From assembly GCA_037176845.1 (NCBI GenBank), contig JAYKXP010000151.1, positions 41,508 through 105,507 of the forward strand: 64,000 nucleotides of DNA, given 5' to 3'. The DNA is from Paramarasmius palmivorus (Eukaryota; Basidiomycota; Agaricomycetes; Agaricales; Marasmiaceae). A model generated the notes under the pieces. The model was not told where the DNA came from and ran no database searches. It saw only the letters and a list, made by a program, of their open reading frames with translations. The position numbers were made by a program, and so were the translations under genes. This document shows, piece after piece, positions 1-11,473 of this stretch (position 1 is the first letter of the stretch; each line of letters opens with the position of its first letter).

Positions 1-2160
1 TGCACGACGGAGGTTGTTGGGCCAGAACAGAGTTGGGCGTAGCCTTTACCCCAATTGTTTCAACCCCTCAGTGGGATTCGCAACTGCGTTGTTCGGGTCT
101 CTGGAAGCGATGAGCAAAAGAGCCGAACCAAGAACTTCCTGGTACGTATCTGTGTCTTGTTCACGGTGCTCTTTCGATATCTGATTCCTTTCTGTGCTCT
201 TTTTAGACTTGTCGCCGTCTCCACGTTGAAGGAATGGTGACAGCTTCCTGGATCGCGACCTCGTACTAGCTCGCACCTCAGAAAACCTCACCTAATCCTC
301 GCTTGAACGGAAGCTAGAGCTCGAGAAAAAGCTGTCGATTCGAGATGGCGCTGTCTCGCCTGGATATAGGTTTAGAAGGTAGATTTAGAGAGATAGGATA
401 GTTGTAAACGGGTGCAACTGAGATTGTGATCGCGGCTACATATCTCAGTCCTCGGATGCTCTCTTTCCCCTTGTCAGCCAATTCGCATCGTTTACGCGTA
501 GTATACCTCAGCATGAATACATACCTATGATATACGAGATTGACACGGTTGCTGCAGTCGATCCGAGTCGATGACAATGCCAAGCGCGCTTAACGTCGCT
601 TTACCCACTTCCACCACTATGATTGTTCCTCAGAGCTTCAACGATGCCTCGACATGGCTAGCTTGAACTCTTTCTACCTCCTTGGACTTAGTCTATAGCC
701 CAAAAAGTTGGAAAGCGTCAATTCAGGGAGATAGGTACGTATTCCTTCCTCTACTACATACTCATCTGCTGATTCTCGTGTCCCTTCCTTCGTATACAGT
801 CTCTCGACCAAGGATCCTCGCAGTACTTTCACAACCCCTACTTCCGTGAAACCCACTGCAAGCCTATCTTTTCCTCAAATCAGAGCTCACTCCGTTGTGA
901 TTGAAGAAGCCCAAACCGATTCACGTCCCATCTCGTTCTCTGAATACACATGCTCCTCTCTGAAACCCATTCCTCCGCTTCCTCCCTCACATACCCCTTC
1001 ACAACTTCGTCTCCAACGCGAATATCGAACCCATGCATGCCCATGAACACCCCCATCTCCCCTGGACGCCGAACTGTCGACAGGGTGCTCAACCGTCTCA
1101 TTCGCGAGACTACTACCCCTTCCTCACTGGTTTCGTTGGAAAAGAGATCGACTAGAGAAGATCAGATGTAGTATGCCTTTGGGGCGTGTACGGAGAGGTT
1201 GAAGGAAGAAGGAATCCGAACACCCATGCCCACGTATCCTTTTTTCCTCCGGGGTCTTTGTCGGACGCGTCATTTGCGCTCTTGAGGTCTCTGTCAAAGA
1301 CCTTTCATAGGAAAGGTTCAAACGTTCAATATGTGGGAGATATGGGGGGTAACGAGGGGCGAAAGGGCTTGGGTGTGTTCTCTGTACTCTCGGGCTTGAG
1401 AGATCGTCTTTGATTGAAAGACTACTGATAGGAACTTTACATAGGATGTCTATGATACCGGGACTTGGAAGGAGGCACGGGGATGGTATTTGGGATGGGA
1501 TGGGGCATGTAGTGTCAGACGATTCGGAGGTATAGACATCTCTTGGATATATTCAATCTCTTGGTAACCGACATACAATGAACCACAACCACCGTGACTC
1601 TACTGCAGTACATGTACTAAGTAATCGACAACACGGAATTGCTTCCTGAACACGCAACTAACACCAACAAGCCTGAGGTGTCGCGTTGAAAAAGACTCTT
1701 TTTGGGGGTAGAGACCATGAACGCGGAGAGTAGGACGTTTGGGAAGTTGCTACAAGAGCAGCGTCAGTATCGGCTTGAGATGAGACTACGTGATACGTAC
1801 ACTTGGTGTTCATCCATAGAACACGTATCCTTTCTTCCCATCACTCAGATCCAATGTTCTCCTTTCGCTGCATGCCAACCGATGTCAGGTTTAAGGCTGA
1901 CTATCAGAGCCACAGCTGTTCAACTTGTGGATATGCATATTGTCATAAGTATCTGAGAAAGATATGTAGGCTCTGGTATGGTCAACGGGAGTGAGGATAT
2001 GGACACGCCAAGTACCCATATCGTGCACAGTCCTCGTCAGCTACGTTGTTGTTGGAACCCGGTCTAGTGAGAGTTTCTGCACAGAAGGGTACCACAAGCA
2101 TAAGATGAGGATGAACAAATGACAATGACGACTCACTGACACCCATTGACCATCTTCACA

Positions 2161-2748
2161 TAGTCTCCTGTAAGCCGACTCAATCACTCGTACCTCGTTG
2201 GATAGAGTCTGCTGAAAATCGCGGCGTGTTACCCGTACCTAACCAACCCTCAGAATATACCTGAAATAGTAATTTTGGCACGTGGGGCAACCCTGGGGAA
2301 ACCAACTCTTCGCTGAATTGAGTTGAGGCTATATCATGCAAAATTGCTCCAAATTCTCCCGTTAAAATTTGAGCACCTTCTTGTTACCTAGGGGCATCTC
2401 TGTGACCCATAAGCCATGGAAGAAGTCCCGGAAACATAGTCAGACACAAGTAGTCCATAAACGCTGTGTTTAACGCCCACTCCGGTCCAGCATATTTACG
2501 GCACCCTTCGGGAACTCCCCTGTTGAGCCTTCCACATAATAGAGCCCTTTTCACGCTCGAAATCTTCTAGTGTACCACGAGAAGCCCGTTTCATGCGCTG
2601 AGAGGACATATAAGCCCCAAAACGCGTCCAGATTTGACGTCCCCGGGCTCAACGCGTGGATCTCAAGAATTACTTGTTATGGTATATCCTTAGAAACGTG
2701 ATCAAAAATTTTAGGTATGGTCTTGGGGGCCCGAAGTGAAGTAGACTA
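2161..2748. mobile_element. 588-bp non-autonomous insertion with 9-bp target-site duplication
   Basis: The 9-mer atcttcaca lies at 2152-2160 and again at 2749-2757. The second copy of the surrounding repeat (near 62875-62890) has one atcttcaca and none of the intervening sequence, so it is an empty site. The insert begins tagtct and ends agacta, so it has at least 6-bp terminal inverted repeats. It has no coding capacity. A 9-bp duplication is typical of Mutator-like elements, but the family is not shown by the sequence. Confidence 0.75.
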
Positions 2749-3040
2749 ATCTTCACACATGGAGCTCTAGAACACCAGTGGGCCTTTCAGTATCCCGTTT
2801 TCCATCTAAGAGGTTGAATCGTCGTCTCACCTTATCAGATCCCAGTGCGTATTCGCCATGCAATTCGCTTCCTGCTGCAAGTACATCTTCCTTGAACAGG
2901 CGAACGGATACATTTCACGGAGCCTATCTCTGTCCAGGTTTGCTGGTATGTCTCTTGGTTCGAAAATGCAGATATCCTGTGCGGTAGATCCTGGTTCATA
3001 GAAAAGCGTCGGCAAGGGAAGGTTTATAGAGAAAGAAGTA

Positions 3041-3306
3041 CTGGGGTATTTCAATCAATTCGGATGGTCACGCGTCACAGGCCCTAAAATTTCCGAATAT
3101 TTTCGGATGGTCACGCTGCCGCAGGGGGTCCATCCGAACTTCCTCGGAGTGTGACCACCCAAAAACTTCCAAATTTGGCAGTTTCTGGGCGCCAATATCC
3201 AAAAAATCTTCTCGGTCACAGACCGCGAGGCCCTCATCCAAATATGTGAGGTTCGGATGGAGCGGTCACAGGTCACAGCCCATCCGAATTGATTGAAATA
3301 CCCCAG
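3041..3306. mobile_element. 266-bp MITE with 27-bp perfect terminal inverted repeats, TA target site
   Basis: The ends are perfect inverted repeats of 27 bp, starting ctggggtatttcaatcaatt. The element is flanked by TA at 3039-3040 and 3307-3308. The corresponding place in the second repeat copy (about 63170) reads straight through with one TA. Inner sequence also has repeated cggatgg and ggtcaca motifs in both orientations. The TA target and non-coding length fit a Tc1/mariner-type MITE. No transposase that could mobilise it was seen in the window. Confidence 0.88.
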
Positions 3307-6300
3307 TATTCGTACCATCGTCAAGTTGCGTTGTTAGAGTTGGCATTGCAGTGAGATTACTACATAGTTATGGTATTGAGGCTGTGGTCAAGAAAATCCA
3401 AATGTTGAGAATTGGGCCTTTTTATGTGGGTTTAGGAAGGGGAGTGAAATGAGAACACACGTATCATGTACACTGAAGTGATTAAATGACATACCAGGAG
3501 CGTTGATCCCAGGCAACTCGATCTTTGTGAGCAACGGATGAAGTAGGTCTGAGCCTAGATCGTCCAGTGTGCTATCTCTTTCCTTCAGAAGCTATGGCCT
3601 ACCCGGACTCCTGCTTCCAATGGTATCCCAAACCACTCGTTGTGCCCTAACCTGAGAACACCCCAGACGGGATTGCTTGACAGGGCAGGTAATGACGCGT
3701 CATCAGGCCAGAGACGTGTCTCTGGGCTCTTCACCCAAAACAGTACTGGAACCCATTACCGACAGCCCAGGTCCAAGATGGAGCATCATGAAATCAGAAT
3801 GGATGGGAAGGAGAACTGGTATGGGCGAAAGAGGGAGATGTAGGCGTGTATTTATGGGTGCAGGTGTGATGGAGGAATCAATAATCATGGGTGCTCTTGT
3901 TTTGGCAGAGCTGGTGCTTTGTGAGAAATGGAGGCGGAGTGTCTGGATAAGACGAAGATGCGAGAGATGGTACTGCTGCAAAGAGAGATCTGGTTGTCAT
4001 TGGCAAGCTTGAGATTGAAAATGGTGGAGTGACAGTGCAGAGGGCATCTGGCTTTGTTAACTCGCATAGTGTCCGTTACAGTAGCTTTTAGCTGATCAAG
4101 TTTATTCCTTCTCGTTGCATCCTAATTCTTGGGGCTCAGAGAAGGAGTATCAAAAGGGTGTCGGATGAAGGTCCTCAACTATACAATGATAGTCAAGATC
4201 AGGTCAAGATATGGGGCAAAGAGTTCAGAAACAGACTGTACACACTGAGAATACGATTCAGCCAACTTTGATCTTGCTCCCTTGGCATGTCTTCAGGTTG
4301 TCCTTGTCTGAATGGCTTGAAGGCATTGTGAAGGCGTTGAAAGAACCGCAATTTTTGTGCCACGGACCTGCCCGGACGACCGGACCAGACCGTAAACGAC
4401 GCTGAACGCAATGCTCTCTTCATTATCAATGACCACCACCATGATTTTTTCTACCATTCCTCTGCCTCTCTCAACTTCAGACCCTAGTTATTTTGCTGGG
4501 CTGTTCAAGAAGATCACCAGTGTTTGGATCAACAGTTGAAAATAGAAGATATTGTTCAGTACGCAGTTTCTCTTTTCCAATCGCTGGTAAAGCTCATACA
4601 CCTTCATCCAACAGTGCTTCATCCTGACCCAGAACATTCAGTAGTATCACTATGGCCATTTCCCTCCATACCCACACCCTCTTGTGATGAAGCCTGTGGT
4701 CAATAACTGCCCTTGCACTCTTCTGCTTCACATTCCAGCGGTATCACTCCACCATTGCATTTCCCCTGTACCTTTGGCTCCTACATCAAACACCTGTACA
4801 CCCCAGCTTCACCAACAAAGCCCCCAGAAGCTGGAGTCTTCATTTCCATTCATGAACATCAAATCTATCTCTAGGATATTGGGTAGACCTTCACAGAAAA
4901 AGGACCAGCATATGAAGGACAACACAAGGTTGAAATACCGTACCTCTTGATGACCCGCCAACCTTGCATAATCTGTCCCGTTGTTGCCATTTTACACGTT
5001 GTTCGCTCCAGAAAGACGTGAGATAGACAAGGAATTGATACCAAAGACTACAGGAAGAATGAAGGCTGCTTCAGGTTACGAGACACACACTAATACTGTG
5101 CTGGACAATCAACTCTCCACCTGACAGGCATATACACCCCTTCAGAGCTTGAAGAAATGTCCTTTACTGACCTCATTGGTGCTAGCTACATACCAACACT
5201 AGGTATTAGGCTCAAAGAGGCAAAAAGGGATAAGGATGGCAATGAATAGTACGGGGAGCAAGCATGACGGTGTTACTCTCATCGTTTAACGTTCTGAGAA
5301 TGAGTCTCCAAGTCAGAGCTCTTGATAGCTTCTTTGGTGTTTGTGAGGAAGCGAGCGTGCCTTGTTGCTCTTGACTCTTTTCTGTGATCATGATTACTAG
5401 ACATAACAGCACAGTGTGTAGTTTCTTCAAACTTGTTCATGCTAGCCATGTGCTGAGGCTAATATACTTGTTTCCAGTCTTCTCCTATATGAACAAGCTG
5501 AGAATGTAACTACTGATAGAACTTCCTCCACCATACTGCACCCAACATATCTCAATCCCCAAGTTCTACACCAGCTCTGATGGCGAGGCTACTTGTATCT
5601 GTCACTGCTCCATGGATGTATCTTCAATCACATGAATATCCTGCAGATCTACCTTGTATTTGGGACCAGTATGTGTTGTAGAGGACAAGGATTACAATAC
5701 CAAACACAACCTCCTTCCCGAGTATCTCCTTCGACCTTTCAACCTAGCTAGGCAGTACAAATGGCCTACATTCCTTCAGGCAGCCCAAGCTGGGCTTTCT
5801 CATGCTGGAATGTAGACTTTTGGAGGCAATGATATGATGTTCTTAAGTGGTCTGGAAGAGCAAGTTGGGCAGGCAGCTGGAATATATGTCGCTTCAGGAT
5901 TGCTCTCCAGTATAGAACACTCAGGCTTGCAAGATGGAGACCTCTTGGCCAGGCGTTCTTGACGAAGGACAAGTACAGCACGATCTTGAAGAACCATCTC
6001 ATGGAATCCAAAGTCATACTCTACGATGCAGACTTTGATGTTCCTTGTACTATACCCAACTGCCATCAGCTGACACCATGACAACATCCTCATCTTCATT
6101 CATCAGGTTCTCCAATCTTACTGCCCCTCAAACCAGGAAGAGAGCGTGTACCTCCATCCAGCTGGGACATACAAGGCTCAGCAAAAAGAATGCTCCAACC
6201 TTCCGCCAACCTTTGGTATTTGTTCATTTGTGAGACTAGGAAGACATCCAGGCCTGTACACTCTCAGATATGTGAGACGTGTTCTTCTCATGTTATTCGG

Positions 6301-6709
6301 TACTCATATACATCTCAGATGTCATTGGCTCCTTTCGAACCATGCAGTATGCTCCTCTTCTGGGTTGCTGCAACAAGATTTAGGACATGCAGTTGAGTTA
6401 GGAATCTTGTATTTGCCAATGGTTAGTAGACGGTACATTCAACATGTAAGCCTCAACTTCTGAGCACTTTGCCTTTCTGACATGTTTCGCTACTTCAAGC
6501 TCAAGGTATCGTTGGCTATACCCAAACCTACCTCGCGTCATACAAAAAGGTGCTTAAGGTAGATTTAGAACAGACACACCAGAAAAATGTCTCAATGGGT
6601 ACAAGAACCATGTAATTAAATTACCACCGATTTCAGGGGTTGCATCGAGCTGCAAGTCTCAGATGTATTTACAACTAGTGTACAAGAGATATACGATACA
6701 TTTGTGAAG

Positions 6710-6880
6710 TGATTACAACAAGCCCAAGTATTGTGATGTGATTGCAATGGACTGAGGCAATTGCAACTGATTGCAGCCAGATTGCAACATAATTTCAAGG
6801 TGCTTGCAATGGACTGAAAAACTTGCAGCTTATTGCAACATTATTTCAACTGTATTGCAATGTCATTTTGACCATATGAA
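6710..6880. repeat. Cluster of TTGCAA/TTGCAAT motifs
   Basis: About nine copies of ttgca(a) occur within 170 bp, on both strands (for example ttgcaatgga twice, ttgcaact, ttgcaacat twice). A second, longer cluster is at 9940-10280. There is no exact tandem period. I did not find terminal repeats that would define an element. Confidence 0.5.
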
Positions 6881-7139
6881 AGAATTCCAGGTGAGTGTAA
6901 TCCCCTAACAGTATAATGGTCATAATCTGGTAGACATATGGCAGTATACTGTTAGAATTTCGAATATTACAATCACAGTACAATGCTAATATAACAGAAC
7001 AGCAAGCTACAATTCTTCCTCTGCTTCAGTACCTGTTGAAGGCAACAATAGCAATTGTTAATGCCGAACGGCACTGTCTTCTTTGGATGGTCTTGGTTGA
7101 GCCGAGGTGCTCCATGGGCACATAAGTTGATGCATGTCG

Positions 7140-7960
7140 TTAGAAGCGAGAATTCGCCACTCTGTTTATAACCAGAGGTTAGGAAATATTGGGTGTTGGA
7201 ATGGTTAGAAGTCGTCAATATGACCCATCAACGTCATGGTCATGCATGCAGCCAAATTAAGGTTGTTGGTCGAGTGAGGATAGTTGAGAATCGTAGGAGG
7301 AATTGTGAAAACAATGTGGTTGATATGCTTACATTGAAAAGAGCCTTCGTGAGGGTGCTGAACGTTGAGGAAGGGTATGTTGGGAATAGTGGCGCCAGAA
7401 GAGCCAGCATCCAGAGACTTCATGACAGCCTCTGCTACTACAGAGGCAGTGAATTTGTTGTTCTGTTCATAGTCAGAGGCTATGGAAGATCTCAGTGGAA
7501 GTCATCGAAGTCGCTCAAAGATCAGTGGTCCCACAATCACACGTGCGAGCCAACTGTGACAAGCACCCTTGAGAAAATCAGTGGCGTCAACTTGTACATC
7601 TCAAGGAGGCCAGCAGGAGCAAAATGAGTGGATATGTAATGTTGAGTGAATCATTTCTTCAATACAGGCCAGATTAGAATATGGCATCAAGATTGAGCTT
7701 GTCAAGGAAAGCACTCAAGAATAGCAAGTGAATCGCATCTTGGGTCCTGGCCCAGTGGTTACCTGTTGTTGCTGTTATAGACGATGGGTATGTAGCGGAA
7801 GCGGCAATAAAACAATGTTGATTCACCAATTCCCACTTGTCCAGAGACTTCGGTATAGCCTCTGGTACTGAACAAGTGACAAATTGACCACTCTGTCTGT
7901 AGCCAGAGGCCAGGGAATACCTCGGATGGTGGAAAGGTGTATGGGTAGCCGCCTCGAGGA
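7140..7960. repeat. Diverged direct repeats, about 430 bp apart
   Basis: The stretch around 7411-7500 (ccagagacttcatgacagcc, then cagaggctatggaaga) recurs around 7840-7930 in diverged form (ccagagacttcggtatagcc, then cagaggccagggaata). Part of it also occurs at 7150-7190. On the minus strand the copies read similarly (SGYKQSGEF, SGYRQSGQF, SDYEQNNKF), which hints at a former repeated exon. No complete gene can be built from it. Confidence 0.45.
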
Positions 7961-9934
7961 CATTGGTAGAGCGAGTCTTCATGTGTCAGAATGGTCGAGA
8001 GAACGCAGTAGTTTTCTGAGGGGAATAGCTGAGAATAGTTGTTAGAAGCAGAGATATAACCTGTAAAAGATGTCCTTGGTCAGAGAAGGCAAGGAGAAGA
8101 AGGGAAAAGAATGGAATGACCACGCACCTAGCACCCTATACCTCATCCAATCTCCCTCCTTCTTCAACATTCCTTCCATTTCTGTAAATTTAATACTAGA
8201 GTAGAGAGTTAGAAACAGTAGAATTGAAAGAGCGGGAAGAGTGGAAAACGTAGGAGCGCAATGGTGGTTCTGAGACAAGAGGCAAGCCGCAGCGGAAGGG
8301 TCCATGGACTCACACGTGCAATGTGTGGGACCATGGAAACCTCGGCCCAAATACAAGTTGCACGTGACATCACATCACTTTCTCTCTTTCATCACTACCA
8401 CCACCATCGAATACTGCTCCGCCATCATGCGTAACAATGAGCCCAGCATTTGAGCTCATCGTCTAGTATAGTGAGCTCTTCATTTTCCTTTCAAGTCTTA
8501 GAATGATATTGATATTCCTCAATACCCTTTCCAGACACCCTTTCCGGACACCAGAGACTACACTTGTTGAGCAACATATAACAATCCCAACCCTCTGCCC
8601 TGACGTGACGGATGGCTCAGTGTGGTGCTCGTTGTCGAAAACAGTGATTCTTTACCCCAATCTAGTCAGATTACAGCTAACATAGCTTTTAGCAGAACCA
8701 TTAAGGTCAGGAAGGTACCGCTAACTAACCCATGATCATGATACAAGCTCGACAACCCTCTGCCCTGGTCATTCTTCAGTAATCTGTGCGTTGGCCAATT
8801 AGTCCAATAAACCCTGCCCTCAGATCCTGTGCCTGCCTACTACCTCCTCTCCTTCCAAACAGACATCTGGCGATATCAACCCATACAACCCAAGTGGCTC
8901 CTACCTTGCCGAGATGTTGAAGTTTGCCTTTGCACTCGGTATATCATCATGCACTACAAGGATTGAGTATGTACGTGTCCTCCTTTTCTCTGTTCTGTGC
9001 TGATTGCTCGTGCTTGCGGTGGTTCAGCTGGTCGCGCTACCGCGACAGGTGTGCTTGTTAGCAGCAATAATCTAAGCGAGTGGTGAAGCGCCTAACACTT
9101 GATGCCAAATCAAGCGGACCGTTATCGACGCCTAAGCGAATCAGCAAGGTCTAAGGACAGTGATTGGTGATCAAAAGACTTGTGAAGAGCCTTGGGACTG
9201 GGTTTAGCAGTACTGGTGCAAGACAATAGCAAGAGATGATGATATTCAGCAGTAGATATGTACAGTTTATATAGTCCAATGTTCAACAGCATAATATGGA
9301 TATGTACTAATTAAGTTGCCACACCGAGGCAATGGAGTAACAGCAAGAAGCATGGAACCATGCGGTCAGTGTATAGAACAATAATGAGCGAATACAAATA
9401 TCAGAGATGAACGATGTAAAGTAAAGATCATCAAATGAAACCATAAAAGGATAAATAATTCTAACAGTGCTTTCACATGAATTGACGAGTTCAGCTATGG
9501 TACGTGATGAGCTTTCTTCACTTTGACTAGATGCTGAGTACATCCTCACTTCAGAACATTATCCTCATTCACATGCTGTAGTTCTCTGGACCAAGGCACT
9601 GCTCTCGCATCAGTATTTCAGGCCAAGTCCTCATGGCGTTATCTAGTTGGTATGTGACGCTATCTTTTTCTTTCAACACATATACACTGTTGTCTCACAT
9701 CTTCTTAGGTCCTCTTTCCCAACATCTACTTTTGACGTCTAGAACTGTGGAAGGTCTACTTATCTACAACTTTCCATAGCAGTTATGATGAGGATGGGTT
9801 GAACTTAGTGTTTGTATGGTAGATATTCATGTATGCTTTAGTTAGCATGAATATATGGCTGTTCTGAACCTTCAATATATAGCGTAATGAGAGATGTGAG
9901 GCATGCAAAGCACCATTTTTCTTGGGATTCTGAC

Positions 9935-10290
9935 CTTGATTTTAATTAAATTGCAATGGCAAAAATTGCTTACAATGTTTAGAATACTCGTGGCAGCTTG
10001 CAACACAAGTTACCTTTTGGTAACGGCATTGAAATTCGGCTGCAATCGGCTGCAATTGGGTTGCAATAATCCGCGCTGGTTGCAAGCGCCCTGCAATAAG
10101 CGCCCGTATTGCAATTCCGTTGTGACAAAGGTGAGTCTTTGCAATCTGTTCGCAATGGTATTATGCACTAATTTTAATCTAATTACAACCACTTTGTCAC
10201 AAGGTAACTTGCATTGCAATCCAACGCAAGATTTCCAGACCCTGCAATCGATTTTCCCCGTTGCAATCTAATTGCATCTACGGGGACATT
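9935..10290. repeat. Dense TGCAAT/TTGCAA motif cluster
   Basis: Around twenty tgcaa/ttgca motifs lie in 350 bp, often 10-20 bp apart (for example gctgcaatcggctgcaattgggttgcaata broken over several units). It resembles the shorter cluster at 6710-6880. A 6-bp inverted gcacca lies near each edge (about 9911 and 10300), too short to prove an element. Confidence 0.45.
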
Positions 10291-10499
10291 TCGCTGGTGC
10301 AGGGCAGGGCAGTGTCAGGGGCAGGGAGTTTAGCTATCACATTTGTACTATCTATTGCACTGGAGATCTTTACCTTTTGTATCTCTTATGCTTGTATTAT
10401 CTTTGTATGATATAGCTTTGGTACGAGGAACTATGTGACTTTTAGTTTCTGTACACAAAAGGGTGCACATAGAGGTGAGATCAAAATGCTGTTTGTTGA

Positions 10500-11060
10500 G
10501 TTGCACGCCTCCACTCTGACCACCATGGTGTCTCTCCAACAAGATTAATCCCTCAACATTGTTCTCTGCCCTCCAAAGATCTCTTAATGATCTTCTATAC
10601 TCCCATTATTGACTATGCCATATCAATAAGTTGAGAACAAATGAAATTGAGCAGGCGTGTAGTAACCTAGGCCTCCTCTTGTCATCTGCTGAATCTCATC
10701 CTTCTTTCTTAACAGTTTTCTTTGTCCAAATAACCTCCAGCCAACACAAATATCAAATGATATGTACTACCTTGCATGCCACTCTCTCCCTCAAAAATGT
10801 TCTGGTGGAAGCAGCCTTGAAGCATCATCCTATTGTGCACTTGTGACCCACCACACCCTTTATTGCACCTACCTCTGCCAGTTTGTCTTCAATGTGGCCC
10901 CTACAAACATCTATTCCCTTCCAGCAGGCCACTCAAATCCAACTACCATGGTACAGCCAAGCTTCCCTCTCAAGCTACTGGCAAGGCTCAACTCCCAGAC
11001 ACTACTATGTCTGTTCCATGCAAAACAGAACAATACACACCCACAAGAAATCACTGTCCG
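10500..11060 (+). repeat. CpG-decayed copy of the 13.7-kb repeat family
   Basis: The order of blocks (accatggtgtctctccaaca, then aaagatctct, a gagaacaaatgaaattgagc block, a gcaggcgtgtagtaac block, gaatctcatcc, ccagccaacacaa) matches 13690-13990, 35540-35790 and 41760-42000. Where those copies have CG this one usually has TG or CA, for example cgtcatccggc there against tgtcatctgct here. No open frame survives. Confidence 0.6.
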
Positions 11061-11473
11061 ATAGCCAAACACCGATCTAAAAAGAAAATGTTTCTAGACA
11101 AACAAGACACCTATAGTTTTGGGATGCACTTTTTCATTCAAAAAACCTGTTGCCAGCCAATTGGATTTGTTCCAAAGGATTTCTTGAGGATAAAAATGCA
11201 TCAGAAAACATTGGCTGTCTTTTTTGGTAGGAAACGTATTGTGTCAAGATAGTTTTTTGTCTATCAAACAGCAATTCTTAGTGGGTGTGATATGGATGAG
11301 GAGGCAATTACATGGAAAAGGAAACACAGTCAGGGGATTGGAACATGTACAGAGAGCACACTGTGTACACAAGGCACTAGATCTCACCATCCTATGTATT
11401 GTGTGGTTACCAAAAGATTAGTGTTCTATACTGTACTACAGTGTATCGAAAACATTGACCAAGCAATGTAACA

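Larger units (their letters stand above)
1..3964. repeat. Segmental repeat, copy 1 (pairs with 58351-64000)
   Basis: Position 1 aligns with 58351, and the two stretches run collinearly to about 3964 / 64000. The alignment is broken by insertions private to one copy: 2161-2748 and 3041-3306 here, and 59331-61589 plus homopolymer tracts in the other copy. The first kilobase shows scattered substitutions, while 1041-1200 is nearly identical. I see no gene in it: the open frames are short, overlap on both strands, and are not kept open between the copies. The left edge lies outside the window. Confidence 0.9.
3965..11470. other. CpG-poor, gene-free stretch
   Basis: No convincing gene here: the longest open frames are 100-144 codons, overlap on both strands and match nothing I recognise. 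The stretch is strikingly poor in CpG: I counted 8 CpG in 5041-5640 against 24 in the half-length interval 14041-14340. A short local exception with more CpG lies near 9010-9140. Internal repeats are listed separately. The base composition suggests old repeat DNA decayed by methylation-linked C-to-T change. Confidence 0.6.

Noticed and set aside
9010..9140. Possible tRNA or small structured RNA (ggttcagctggtcgcgctacc and nearby paired bases)
   Set aside because: No B box, acceptor stem or anticodon arm could be fitted.
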